DNA of 64,000 nucleotides from ZC4RG17 sp036259475 (GTDB taxonomy: Bacteria; Actinomycetota; Acidimicrobiia; Spongiisociales; ZC4RG35). Shown piece by piece: positions 41,515 to 50,644 of the stretch. The stretch spans positions 1 to 64,000 of the forward strand of contig DATABS010000056.1 of NCBI GenBank assembly GCA_036259475.1, written 5' to 3'. A program made the position numbers and the translations under genes. A model generated the notes under the pieces. It did no database searches, was not told the DNA's origin, and saw nothing but the letters and a program-made list of their open reading frames with translations. How positions within the stretch are numbered: the stretch's first letter is position 1; each line of letters opens with the position of its first letter.

Positions 41515-42096
41515 GTGACCCGCCGCGACGACCCGCGCCGGCACTGGGACGAGCGCCATGCCGGGGAGTCGGTCGGGGAACCCTCCCAGTTCCTGGTTTC
41601 GCTCGCCGACGAATTGCCTCGCCGGGGACGAGCGATCGACCTGGCAGGAGGTCGGGGCCGTCACGCCCTCTGGCTCGCCGATCACGGCCTCGAGGTGACG
41701 CTGGCCGACGTCTCACTGGTCGCACTCGAAACAGCACAGGCCGAGGCGGCGGAGCGCGGAATCGAACTGACGCTCCTGGAGGTCGATCTCGAGCGGGAGG
41801 CCATGCCTGCCGGTCCCTGGGACGTCATCGTTTGTTTCCACTACCTCCATCGTCCACTGTTCCCCCCGATGATCGAGGCCCTGAGGGCCGGCGGTGTGCT
41901 GGCCGTGGAAATCGCCACTGTTCACAATCTGCAGCGCCACGATCGGCCGCCTCGAGCCTTTCTGTTGCAAGAAGGTGAGCTGACCAGTCTCACCCGAGGT
42001 CTGCAGCCGATCACGTATACGGAGGGCTGGACAGAGAGCGGGCGCCACAATGCCCGTTACGCCGGGCGCAAACCGGGACCCGATGAAAGACGTTAA
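41515..42096 (+). CDS. class I SAM-dependent methyltransferase (TehB-like)
   Basis: A 193-residue methyltransferase: HWDERHAGESVGEPSQFL at the start, motif I AIDLAGGRGRHALWLADHG, LEVDLEREAMPAGPWDVIVCFHYLHRPLF as motifs II-III. Layout fits the TehB/thiopurine-type group. GTG start at 41515, 8 bp after the previous stop. It overlaps the next gene by 14 bp. Confidence 0.82.
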   Translation: MTRRDDPRRHWDERHAGESVGEPSQFLVSLADELPRRGRAIDLAGGRGRHALWLADHGLEVTLADVSLVALETAQAEAAERGIELTLLEVDLEREAMPAGPWDVIVCFHYLHRPLFPPMIEALRAGGVLAVEIATVHNLQRHDRPPRAFLLQEGELTSLTRGLQPITYTEGWTESGRHNARYAGRKPGPDERR

Positions 42097-42652
42097 AGCA
42101 GCAGCCCTCGCCGCCTTCCTGGCCTTTGCCCTCGCCGGATGCTCCTCGGATCTGGTGGTGGCGGAAGGGACGCCATCTGACCTCACCGAAGTGGTTCAGA
42201 CAGCGATGGACGAGATCCAAGAGGCGATGCCGTCCCGGGCAGGGTGCTTGCAGGGAGTAACCGTCACCCACGACCGGGAACTCGGCCGTCGGGCCGAGTA
42301 CCGGCCCGATGCCGGGACCGTCGTCTTGCGGGTACCGGCCACGGCGGCCGACCTCGCATTCTCGCTCGCCCACGAAGTCGCCCATCATCTGGAGGTGAGT
42401 TGTCCCGGGCATGAGGAGATGCGACCGGCGTTCCTCGTCGCCCAGGGCTTCGACGTGGAACAGCCCTGGTTCGAAGGCGACAGCTGGGCAGCCACCCCGT
42501 CCGAGCAGTACGCCACCGCTGTCGCTCAGCTCGTGACCGGGCACTCCGATCGGCAGCGGCGCCTGATGATCAGCGACGAGGCCCTACTGGTTGTCGAGCG
42601 CTGGGCCGCCGGTGATGCGACCGGTTTGTCACCCATGGGGAGTGACGGATGA
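42083..42652 (+). CDS. lipoprotein with HExxH metallopeptidase-like motif
   Basis: A 189-residue lipoprotein: signal peptide with lipobox LAGC (about 17-20), then a helical domain holding LAHEVAHHLEVSC, an H-E-x-x-H zinc motif, at about 102-114. Cysteines flank the motif. A third ligand may lie in EEMRPAFLVAQGFD. A putative small secreted zinc protease; activity unproven. It ends with ATGA into the amidohydrolase remnant, indicating a former operon. Confidence 0.65.
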   Translation: MKDVKAAALAAFLAFALAGCSSDLVVAEGTPSDLTEVVQTAMDEIQEAMPSRAGCLQGVTVTHDRELGRRAEYRPDAGTVVLRVPATAADLAFSLAHEVAHHLEVSCPGHEEMRPAFLVAQGFDVEQPWFEGDSWAATPSEQYATAVAQLVTGHSDRQRRLMISDEALLVVERWAAGDATGLSPMGSDG

Positions 42653-43001
42653 ATATCGCCGCCCCCACCGATCCCGTTCCGGACAATCCGTCCGTGCGGT
42701 ACCGGGCTATCTGGTCACCCTCACCGGCGCCCCCGAGGTGATACCCAACGCTGTGATCGACGTCACCGCCGGACGGGTGGGCTGGTCCGGCCCTGCCGAG
42801 TCGGCTCTGCCCCATGCTGGCAAGGTCGAGACGCTCGAGGGTGTGACGATCGGGGTTCGTCAACACCCACGCCCATCACCCATCTCGCCAATTCCGGCTC
42901 TCCCGAAATCGTCGAGGCGGTCTGGGTAGGTAGGCGGTCGTCGGGTCGTCGAGCTGGGGCGGTGCTCGACCGTCGATGTGGAGGCGAGCCTCGCCAGGTG
43001 A
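42649..43001 (+). pseudogene. internally deleted, frameshifted amidohydrolase remnant
   Basis: Pieces of one amidohydrolase (SAH/MTA or cytosine deaminase type) appear in order but in different frames. ATG 42649 (overlapping the previous stop) gives a normal-looking start; a frameshift leads to GYLVTLTGAPEVIPNAVIDV..GRVGWSG; another to GFVNTHAH, the first metal-binding motif. Then, without the 300-plus residues of the catalytic barrel, come HLANSGSPEIVEAVWVG and GGRRVVELGRC..VDVEASLAR with its stop, typical of the C-terminus. At least three frameshifts and one large deletion are needed. Confidence 0.7.
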
Positions 43002-43184
43002 GCTAGCGGGCGCGCCGCCTGGCGGAGGATTTGATCAACCCCTATCGACCGGGATCGCTTCGAGGCGGTCGGTCCCCGCCAGGATCACGACCTCCTCCTC
43101 GGCCGTTGTCGCCAGGGCCTCCATGACCTCGTCCACCACCCATGGTCGGCTCTCGCCATCGGTGCGCGGCCAGGTCGCCACCCG

Positions 43185-44759
43185 TCATCCGGTATGCCGA
43201 GCGACGGCAGCCGCGATGTCCTCATCGGCCGCGCCGATGAGCAGAACGTATCGCGGTCCCCGGTGGCCGATAGGACCATGCTGGCGGTCCAGGCGATACA
43301 CCGCCCAGTGGTAGGCGGCGACCGCGCCGGTCGTCGCCAGGATGGCGAGCGCGAAACGGATGCTTCGTAGTGTCTCGGCGCCCAGCGACCCCTCGAACGT
43401 GTCCTCGAAGACGATGAAGCCGACGGTGAGGAGCGAGATCACCGCGGCCACTCCGCCCACCCCGAACAGAAGGAACAGATAGATCCGTCGCGTCGGAGAC
43501 AGTCGCTCCTCGGCCGGGTTGGCGTGCTGGATCCGCCTCCAGAAGAGCCACCACACAGGAGAACCCACGAGCAGCAGGGTGAGGGCGGCCAGGAGCGTGT
43601 TCACCGAACTCTGACCCACTACGACGCCGCCGCCGCCGGTGACCCCTTCGATGAGCGCCACGAGCACAGTGGCGACTCCGGCGGCCGCCGCGACGAGTCC
43701 GACCCCGGCCATGAGATACTCGTAGACCCGGCGCACTTCGCTGCGTTCGCCCTCGGTGTCCTCGAGCACCGACCGGTGGTACCACCAGATCGACCCGGCT
43801 ACGACGACCGTGGCAACCGACGTCGGCAAGTCGGCGAAATGTCGCTCCGGGTCAGCCGATACCGGGTCGCCCGCCCACCAGACGAGCGCCCGATACACGA
43901 CCGTGCTCGCCGCGGCGATCGCGGCTGCCAGCGGTCCTCCGACCCCGGCAAGGAGAACATAACCGAGCCACAGCGGAATCTTCGCCTCCTCGATCGCCGT
44001 CTTGAGCCAATAGAAGATCCAAACCGGAGCTCCGACGACGAACGTCACCGCTCCCCGGGCCAGCCCGTCATCGCCGCCGACGATGACCTGCTCGGCCTCA
44101 CCCATCAGCGAGTCGATCGCCCCCGCCAGCAAGCCGATCAGTCCGGTCGCGGCGGTAGCCAGGCCGATCAGGGAACCGAGCAGGTGATGGAGCCCGGTGC
44201 GGGGCGTGGCGCTGAACCGCTTCTCGGCCCACAGATGGATCACCCACAGCGCGGCCCACACGAGCAGGCCGGCCGGATCACCGCCGTCGCGGGGCTCGAA
44301 GCCCACTATCCAGGCGAGGACGCCATGGAGCGAGACCATGGCCGCCACTAGGGCCGTCAGGGAAGCAAGGGTGAGGTACAGCGCCCATCCGAACGATCTT
44401 CCCTCGGCGGGGTCGTCGACGAGCCGGCGCCGCGACCAGGCTGCCATGCCGACATAGAGGGGCAGCCCGAGCACGGCGAAGGCGAGACTTCGCGCCAGGT
44501 GGGTGGCGTCGAAGCGAACCAGCTCTGACCGGTCAGCGAAGAGCCGGGCGAGGAGGCCGATGAGTCCGCTCGCCGCCACCACCAGCAGCCCGTACAGCAC
44601 CAGGTACTGGAAGAAGCGCCTCACCGCGTGTCCGTCGGAGGCGCCTCCGCCGCGGTCGATCAGCCGGCGTGTTCCCCAGGCGATGGCCGCCACCAGTGCC
44701 GCGGCGAGGATGAGGCCGGCGATCATCCCCGGCCTCCTTCGCAGAAGAAGAGCGGCCAT
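43185..44759 (-). CDS. DUF5671-type multi-pass membrane protein, ended by an in-frame TGA
   Basis: A 524-residue protein with about 14 hydrophobic helices in repeated blocks separated by soluble loops (for example SVLEDTEGERSEVRRVYEYL and EERLSPTRRIYLFLLFGVGG), the DUF5671 pattern. No enzyme motif. The frame stops at TGA (43185-43187, context HTG-stop-RVATW) but stays open for a further 49 plausible codons to a second stop at 43035 (ending AGTDRLEAIPVDRG). A Trp-to-stop mutation is the simple reading. ATG 44759 lies within the 3' end of the preceding gene. Confidence 0.75.
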   Translation of the reverse strand: MAALLLRRRPGMIAGLILAAALVAAIAWGTRRLIDRGGGASDGHAVRRFFQYLVLYGLLVVAASGLIGLLARLFADRSELVRFDATHLARSLAFAVLGLPLYVGMAAWSRRRLVDDPAEGRSFGWALYLTLASLTALVAAMVSLHGVLAWIVGFEPRDGGDPAGLLVWAALWVIHLWAEKRFSATPRTGLHHLLGSLIGLATAATGLIGLLAGAIDSLMGEAEQVIVGGDDGLARGAVTFVVGAPVWIFYWLKTAIEEAKIPLWLGYVLLAGVGGPLAAAIAAASTVVYRALVWWAGDPVSADPERHFADLPTSVATVVVAGSIWWYHRSVLEDTEGERSEVRRVYEYLMAGVGLVAAAAGVATVLVALIEGVTGGGGVVVGQSSVNTLLAALTLLLVGSPVWWLFWRRIQHANPAEERLSPTRRIYLFLLFGVGGVAAVISLLTVGFIVFEDTFEGSLGAETLRSIRFALAILATTGAVAAYHWAVYRLDRQHGPIGHRGPRYVLLIGAADEDIAAAVARHTG

Positions 44760-45166
44760 GGCTCACCGATGAGGAGCCAGCGGTCTTCCGGCCGGCGCAA
44801 CTCGTACACCTGGTCTTCCCGGAACTCGGAGCCGTCGAAGGGGTCTCCCGATGAGGAGTAGACCACTTCCACCTCGACTCTCGCCTCGTCTCCCCCGACG
44901 ACGGTATCGCGCAGGACTACCCGGACAGACTGGACGAAGTCGGCCCGGGCGATGTCGGTGGCGTCACAGTCGGAATCCGGAGCCAGGTATGCGGCGGCCG
45001 CTTCCTCGTCTCCGTCGGCGACGGCCCGCAGATACGCCTGCACGGTCCCCTCCGGAGTGGCCGGATCGAACTGAGGAGCCGACCGCGTGGCGGAGAACAG
45101 GGCGGCGGCGACAGCCACAACGATTATCAGCGCCACCACTATTGCCAGGATCCGCTCGGGCCGCAT
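44723..45166 (-). CDS. membrane-anchored NTF2/DUF4878-like protein
   Basis: A 147-residue protein with one N-terminal membrane helix (ILAIVVALIIVVAVAAALF) and an extracytoplasmic domain with PEGTVQAYLRAVADGDEEAAAAYL, the opening of NTF2-like ketosteroid-isomerase-fold lipoprotein domains. Two cysteines (DSDCDATD, FFCEGG) may pair. Overlaps the DUF5671 gene by 37 bp, so co-transcribed. Function unknown. Confidence 0.7.
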   Translation of the reverse strand: MRPERILAIVVALIIVVAVAAALFSATRSAPQFDPATPEGTVQAYLRAVADGDEEAAAAYLAPDSDCDATDIARADFVQSVRVVLRDTVVGGDEARVEVEVVYSSSGDPFDGSEFREDQVYELRRPEDRWLLIGEPWPLFFCEGGRG

Positions 45167-45215
45167 GAGCACAGTATGGAGCACGGGGGCGGCAGCGCAC
45201 TGGCAAGATGGCCGT

Positions 45216-45971
45216 ATGTGTGTAGCCGCAGACGCCCAACCGCCAATCCCCTCCTCGGGTAACGCCTCGACCCGCGGCATGGTCCTCGTCGCCGCCGACG
45301 GGACCCCGTTCAACGCCTTCGAGGCCCTCGCCACCGACACGCCTAGCAAAGCGGCGGTGGTCGTCCTCCCTGATGTACGGGGGTTGTTTCCCTTCTACGA
45401 GGGTCTCGCCGCCCGATTGGCAGAGGCGGGGTACGACTCGATCGCCATCGACTATTTCGGCCGCACGGCCGGGACCGATCCCCGCGGTCCCGACTTCGAA
45501 TTCGGGGACCACGTCGCCCGGACGCACTCCGAGGGCATCAACGCCGACATCGCCGCCGCCATTGGCCATCTGAGGGAGCGACGCCCCGAAGTGGCCATAT
45601 TCACCGTGGGTTTCTGTTTCGGCGGAACGTGCTCGTGGGCCGCCACCACCCACGGGCACGGCCTCGCCGGGGCGGTCGGTTTCTATGGCAGGCCCGACAT
45701 CGACCGTCCTGCGGGCGACGGACCATTCCTCGAGCGATGCGACCGAGTGACGGCGCCGATCCTTGCTCTGATGGGCGGCAACGACCCGTCGATCCCGGCC
45801 GAGACGATCGCCGACTTGGAAGGTGCCCTCTCGGGCGCCGGTGTGGAGCATGCGGTGATCACCTACCCGGGTGCCCCTCATTCGTTCTTCGACCGGCGCC
45901 AGAGCGACTTCGTGGAGGAGTCCAAGGACGCTTGGCGACGGGTGTTGGCGTTCATCGACGAGCACTCCTGA
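45216..45971 (+). CDS. dienelactone hydrolase family protein
   Basis: A 251-residue alpha/beta hydrolase with the Cys-Asp-His triad of dienelactone hydrolases: TVGFCFGGTCSW (nucleophile Cys), MGGNDPSIP (Asp) and PGAPHSFFDRR (His). It hydrolyses dienelactone or a related enol-lactone; no catechol genes are adjacent, so the substrate is uncertain. CAAGAT is 6 nt before the ATG, no Shine-Dalgarno. Confidence 0.9.
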   Translation: MCVAADAQPPIPSSGNASTRGMVLVAADGTPFNAFEALATDTPSKAAVVVLPDVRGLFPFYEGLAARLAEAGYDSIAIDYFGRTAGTDPRGPDFEFGDHVARTHSEGINADIAAAIGHLRERRPEVAIFTVGFCFGGTCSWAATTHGHGLAGAVGFYGRPDIDRPAGDGPFLERCDRVTAPILALMGGNDPSIPAETIADLEGALSGAGVEHAVITYPGAPHSFFDRRQSDFVEESKDAWRRVLAFIDEHS

Positions 45972-46017
45972 ACGAGAGCGCTCCTTCAGAAGAGCTCCGA
46001 AGCATCCGATCTAGACG

Positions 46018-47706
46018 GTGGTGAGACAGTCACCGTCCGGTTCGCCCTCGGCCGACACGGCCCAACTCCATGCGCTGATAGTCCGGTTCGCCGCTCTCAG
46101 CGCCTGGATGGTGGCGCTCGCCCTGACGGTGATCGCCGGAGTGACCGGTGACGAGGTTCCTCTGCTCCAGGCAATGGCGGCAGGGACGGGCGGCCTGGTC
46201 TTCACGATCCAGCTGCTCGTCCGACGGGTCAATGCCATCTTCACCATGGCGTTCGGGATCGTCATGGTCATGATCACCTTCCCGATCATCACCGGCACGG
46301 AGGTGACGCTGGCCGCCTCGATGGCCATCCTCGCCATGGCGATCGTCGGTTCTCTGTTCATACCGGGTCCGCCGGTACTCGTGCTCGCAACCGGCTCGGT
46401 GCTGATGGTGAGTGTGCCTCTGCTGTGGTCCGAGACCGTGGAAGCCGGCCTCGCCGCCGGCGTCATCATGGCCGTGTCGTTCGTGGTCGGCGCCACGGCG
46501 TTCGTCCTCATCCGGCGTCGGACGATGGAGGCGGATCAGAAGTTTCGCTGGGTCTTCGAGCGGGCTCCGGTCGGCCTGGTGGAGCAGGACTGGAGCGAAG
46601 CCCTCGCCTACATGGAACATCTCAACCCGGCTGACGGCGCCGAGTTGGCCCGGAGGCTGATGACGGAACCGGAGCTCCTGCCCGAGATCGTCAGTCGGAT
46701 CAAGGTGGTGAACGCCAACGACGCCGTCGCCGAGATCCTCAACATCCCTCTCCGGCAATTCCTCGGATACATGCCGCCCGAGCGCGTCGAACCGACCAAC
46801 CGACACATATGGGTCCGCCAGTCGGTGGCCATGTGGACAGGCCGGCCCACCGACGTAGTGGAGTACGAGGCGACCGACTATCGGGGGAATCGGGGCCTCT
46901 GGATCGAGGTGCGCACGATCAGCGTAGGTGCTCCTCAGGCTGGCCAGGTCCTGTTAGCCGTCACGGATGTGACCGAGTCGCGCCAGAAGAGCCGGGACCT
47001 GGCTGACCTCGTCAGGGAGAAGGACGAGTTCATCGCCACCGTCAGTCACGAGCTGCGCACACCGTTGACCGCGGTCGTCGGACTCGCCAACGAGGTCCTG
47101 ACCGGCACCGACCTGGATGAGGACGAGAAGAACGAATTGCTGCATCTCGTCGTCGCCCAGGCCAACGACATCTCGCACCTGGTCGAAGACCTGTTGGTCG
47201 GCGCCCGGGCGGACATCGGCACGGTGACGATCAGCCACGAGCCATTCGATCTCGTGGCCGAGACCGAGCAGGTGCTGTCGACGCTGGACGAGCGTGTCCC
47301 AGTCCAACTCATCGGCTCTCCCCCGCTGGCGTTGGCGGATCCGATGCGGGTCCGCCAGATCATCCGAAACCTGGTCGTCAACGCGCTGCGCTATGGCGGG
47401 CTTTCCAAGCGGATAGTCATCGGATCCGACGAGGACGGCGTGGTCCTGGAAGTGCGCGACAACGGTCCGGCGCTTCCGCTCGACGACCGTGAGCGAATCT
47501 TCCAGCCCTATACGCGGGCCCATGACAGGCCCGGTGTGACGGTGTCGGTGGGTCTGGGTCTGTCGGTCTCGCGTCGTCTGGCAGGGCTGATGGAAGGCAA
47601 CCTCACCTACCACCACGACGGCCACGACAGCATCTTCCGGCTGGAACTCCCGGCGGCACCGGTCGCCCGCTCTCAGTCGGGCGCCTGGTCGTTCAGCTTC
47701 CGCTGA
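46018..47706 (+). CDS. orphan sensor histidine kinase with PAS domain
   Basis: A 562-residue kinase: 5-6 membrane helices (about 20-175), a PAS-like domain (about 180-320), HisKA with FIATVSHELRTPLTAVVG near 342, and an ATPase domain with N box NLVVNALRYGG, D-x-G as DNGPALPL and GLGLSVSRRL. The PAS core has an unusual insertion (YMEHLNPADGAELARRL). No response regulator is adjacent. GTG start, with a second GTG directly after. Ends overlapping the convergent aminotransferase gene by 14 bp. Confidence 0.9.
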   Translation: MVRQSPSGSPSADTAQLHALIVRFAALSAWMVALALTVIAGVTGDEVPLLQAMAAGTGGLVFTIQLLVRRVNAIFTMAFGIVMVMITFPIITGTEVTLAASMAILAMAIVGSLFIPGPPVLVLATGSVLMVSVPLLWSETVEAGLAAGVIMAVSFVVGATAFVLIRRRTMEADQKFRWVFERAPVGLVEQDWSEALAYMEHLNPADGAELARRLMTEPELLPEIVSRIKVVNANDAVAEILNIPLRQFLGYMPPERVEPTNRHIWVRQSVAMWTGRPTDVVEYEATDYRGNRGLWIEVRTISVGAPQAGQVLLAVTDVTESRQKSRDLADLVREKDEFIATVSHELRTPLTAVVGLANEVLTGTDLDEDEKNELLHLVVAQANDISHLVEDLLVGARADIGTVTISHEPFDLVAETEQVLSTLDERVPVQLIGSPPLALADPMRVRQIIRNLVVNALRYGGLSKRIVIGSDEDGVVLEVRDNGPALPLDDRERIFQPYTRAHDRPGVTVSVGLGLSVSRRLAGLMEGNLTYHHDGHDSIFRLELPAAPVARSQSGAWSFSFR

Positions 47707-48850
47707 GCGACTTCTCGAGACGCGCCACCGCCTGGCTCAGCGTTGCGGTGCTCTTGCAGAATGCGAATCGGACCATTCCCGGACCGGTCGGCGTCTCGTG
47801 ATAGAAAGCGCTGGGCGGGACTACCGCCACACCGGCCTTCTCGGTCAGCCAGCGAGCGAAGGTGCGGTCGTCGTCGGAGGAGAAGGCGCCGTATCCGGCC
47901 AGGAGGAAGTACGTCCCCTGGGGCCGGTAGACCTCGAAGCCGGCCTGCTGGAGCCCGTCGACCAGGAGATCGCGACGTCGCCGATAGCCGTCTCGCAATT
48001 CGTTGTAGTAGCGCGGGGACGCCCCCAAGGCCGCCACCGTCCCATGCTGGACGGGCGTCGGGGTGGTGAATGTCAGGTACTGGTGGGCGGCCCGAATCCC
48101 GGCGGTGAGGTGTGGCGGGGCGATCGCCCAACCGACTTTCCATCCCGTCAGCGAGTAAGTCTTGCCGACCGACGACAGAGTGATCGTCCGCTCCGCCATG
48201 CCGGGGAAGGTCGCCAGCCGGAGATGCTGGCCTTCGTAGACCATCTCTTCATACACCTCGTCGCAGATCGCCAGCACGTCGTACTCCTCACATAGCCGGG
48301 CGATCTGGTCGAGTTCCTCGCGGGTCAGCACCCGACCCGTCGGATTGTGGGGAGTGTTGACCACGATGGCCCGAGTCCGCTCCGACATGACGCCGCGCAG
48401 TTCGTCCGGATCGAGCCGAAAGTCTGGCGGCCGCAAGGTGACGAAGCGGGGACGGGCACCGGCGAGGGAGATGCCCACCGGATACGAGTCGTAGAACGGC
48501 TCGACGATCACCACTTCGTCGCCCGGATCGACCAGCCCGAGAAAGGAGGCGGCCAGCCCCTCGGTACATCCAGAGGTGATCGTTACTTCCGTCCGCGGGT
48601 CGAGCTCCCGCCCGAGCAACGCTCCGTAACGGGAGGCGACGGCGGTCCTCAACTCAGGGAGACCGGGACTCGGCGGGTATTGGTCTGCGCCCCCGGCGGC
48701 GAGAGACTCGGCTGCTGCCTGTTTGACGAAGTCGGGCCCGTCCCAGTCGGGGAAGCCCTGGCCGAGATTGATGGCGTCGTGCCGGACGGCGAGATCCGTC
48801 ATCTCCGTGAAGATCGTCACCCCGAAGGGGTCCAGCCGTCGTGAGGTCAT
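47693..48850 (-). CDS. class I/II PLP aminotransferase
   Basis: A 385-residue fold-type I aminotransferase. INLGQGFPDWDGPDFV, NTPHNPTGRVLT, AICDEVYEEM and the lysine motif SSVGKTYSLTGWKVGW are intact; the C-terminal arginine region reads GMVRFAFCKS. It belongs to the kynurenine/methionine/DapC-like subgroup. Candidate reactions are N-succinyl-DAP or methionine transamination; not resolved here. TAGGCT lies 10 nt before the ATG. Confidence 0.9.
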   Translation of the reverse strand: MTSRRLDPFGVTIFTEMTDLAVRHDAINLGQGFPDWDGPDFVKQAAAESLAAGGADQYPPSPGLPELRTAVASRYGALLGRELDPRTEVTITSGCTEGLAASFLGLVDPGDEVVIVEPFYDSYPVGISLAGARPRFVTLRPPDFRLDPDELRGVMSERTRAIVVNTPHNPTGRVLTREELDQIARLCEEYDVLAICDEVYEEMVYEGQHLRLATFPGMAERTITLSSVGKTYSLTGWKVGWAIAPPHLTAGIRAAHQYLTFTTPTPVQHGTVAALGASPRYYNELRDGYRRRRDLLVDGLQQAGFEVYRPQGTYFLLAGYGAFSSDDDRTFARWLTEKAGVAVVPPSAFYHETPTGPGMVRFAFCKSTATLSQAVARLEKSLSGS

Positions 48851-48883
48851 CCTGGGCCGCAGCCTAGAAGCAGATGAGAAAGA

Positions 48884-48913
48884 GAGGGCCCGGAGCGATT
48901 GCTCCGGGCCCTC
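48884..48913 (-). terminator. intrinsic terminator of the secreted repeat protein gene
   Basis: GAGGGCCCGGAGC and GCTCCGGGCCCTC pair over 13 bp around a 4-base loop, followed on the minus strand by TCTTTCTC. It is 20 bp past the stop at 48934 and in the right orientation. Confidence 0.8.
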
Positions 48914-48933
48914 GGTTGTCGTGTTGGTCGGTA

Positions 48934-50535
48934 TCAGCCCAGCTGGTCGAGCGCCCGAACCAAGAACGAAGCCATCTGCGCCCGAGTGACGATGTCATCG
49001 GGACAGAAGTTGTCGTTGGCAGGCGGGTTGCAACCGGCAGTGATGCCGGCAGCCTTCAGGGCGTTGATATCGCCCTCGAAGATGCTGCCCTCGTCGTCCG
49101 TGAACCCGTCGACGTCCGACGCCGGCACATCCAGTGCCCGCACCAGGAAGGCCGCCATTTGACCTCTGGTCACGGTGTCACCTGGGCAGTACTCGTCGTT
49201 GTCGGGCGGGTTACAGCCGCGGGTGATCCCCGCCGCTGCCACCGCGTTGATGTCGCCCTCGAAGATGTTGCCTTCGTCGTCCGTGAACTCGTCCACGTCC
49301 GATCCGGCCAGGTCGAGCGCCCGTACCAGGAACGCCGCCATCTGACCGCGGGTGGTCCCTTCGCCGGGGCAGAACTCGTCGTTGTCCGGCGGGTTGCAGC
49401 CGCGGGTGACTCCCGCCGCCGCCAACGCGGCGATGTTCAGCTCATGCACGCTGTCGTCGTCGTCGGAGAACTCCTTGCCGACTTCGATCACGTCGGCCGC
49501 CTCGGGGACCAGCGCCCCCGTCGTGGCGTAGATGGAGCCGTTCGCCCCTACTGCCGAAGCCGTCGAGATGAACATCCCGGTGGCGAGCTCGACGCAGGCC
49601 TCGCTCGTCAGATCGCAGGCGTTGAGTGTTCCGCCGCGGCCAAGACCTATCTCGGCTGCCATGAAGCCGTCCTCGTCGAGCTCGAGCACGTAGAACGTGC
49701 CGTCGGCTCCGAAGGAGACGTCGATCACCGCGGAGAACGACTGTGACGAGAACACCTCGGTGCAGCCGTCGCCGGGGCATATGACGTTGGTGGCGTCGGG
49801 CGCCACCTGCCAGATCTGGGAGATGCCGGGAGTGCCGGGGAAGCCGGTCAGCTCACCGACGTAATAGTTGCCGTCGGGACCGACTGCCACCGACGTGGGC
49901 ACGGATTGCGCCGGGAGCTCGGGAGGCAGCTCACAGAAGTCCGCCCCCTCCGGAGGAGCGTCCGGGCATCCGACCAGGTCCTTGAGGGGCTGGGTCGAAC
50001 CCGGCTCCGCCGGGAACAGCGCCTTCCACTCGATCGTCCCGTCGTCCTGGACCTCCAAGAGGACGTTGCCGGCGGCGTCGGCGACCAGGGTGGCGCCGTC
50101 GATCCGGGCGACGTCGTAGGGGTTCGATTCGATGTTGTCTTCTCCGACCAACGGGTCGTTCTGGTCGGGGTTGTTGGCCTGCTCCCACTCCCACAGGTCG
50201 GCGATCATTTCCTCGCCGTCGCTGGAGATGCGGAACAGGGCCATCCCTCCCGGCATGTCCATCTCGGGTGGCTGACCGGTGACGGCGACGAGGTCGCCAT
50301 CCTCGGTCTCGACCGCATCGCTCACGCCCGGTAGCTCGGCGACGAGCTCGGCATCAGTCTGGGTCAGCGACACGATCCCCTGACCGGTGTCTGACACGAG
50401 CAGGTTGCCCTCCGAATCGGCGTTCAGGCCGAACAACGGGGTGGCGTAATCGAAGTCTGGCGGGTCCGCCGCCAGCGCCGGTATGGCGGCCGCCAACATG
50501 GCGGCACACGCGAACAAGACGACTGTGCGTCTCAT
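48934..50535 (-). CDS. secreted ScyD/ScyE-like beta-propeller protein with three Cys-bearing S-layer-like repeats
   Basis: A 533-residue protein: signal peptide at 1-22, a beta-propeller-like region at 25-340 (LNADSEGNLLVSDTGQGIVSL, VAVGPDGNYYVGELTGFPG, SFGADGTFYVLE, resembling the ScyD/ScyE family), and three C-terminal repeats of about 58 residues. Each repeat has AAxGITRGCNPPDNDEFCP and TRGQMAAFLVRALD. The two cysteines per repeat probably form a disulfide. The repeats resemble SLH domains and probably anchor it to the cell surface. Ligand unknown. Confidence 0.85.
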   Translation of the reverse strand: MRRTVVLFACAAMLAAAIPALAADPPDFDYATPLFGLNADSEGNLLVSDTGQGIVSLTQTDAELVAELPGVSDAVETEDGDLVAVTGQPPEMDMPGGMALFRISSDGEEMIADLWEWEQANNPDQNDPLVGEDNIESNPYDVARIDGATLVADAAGNVLLEVQDDGTIEWKALFPAEPGSTQPLKDLVGCPDAPPEGADFCELPPELPAQSVPTSVAVGPDGNYYVGELTGFPGTPGISQIWQVAPDATNVICPGDGCTEVFSSQSFSAVIDVSFGADGTFYVLELDEDGFMAAEIGLGRGGTLNACDLTSEACVELATGMFISTASAVGANGSIYATTGALVPEAADVIEVGKEFSDDDDSVHELNIAALAAAGVTRGCNPPDNDEFCPGEGTTRGQMAAFLVRALDLAGSDVDEFTDDEGNIFEGDINAVAAAGITRGCNPPDNDEYCPGDTVTRGQMAAFLVRALDVPASDVDGFTDDEGSIFEGDINALKAAGITAGCNPPANDNFCPDDIVTRAQMASFLVRALDQLG

Positions 50536-50644
50536 GTCTCTCCCTTCCTCGCCCCGAATGGGCTGTAGCGAACGGACGATAGCCTCACCGGCCGGCCTCC
50601 GAACACGTTACGAAATCGAATCCGACGACCAAGATGATGCCCCG

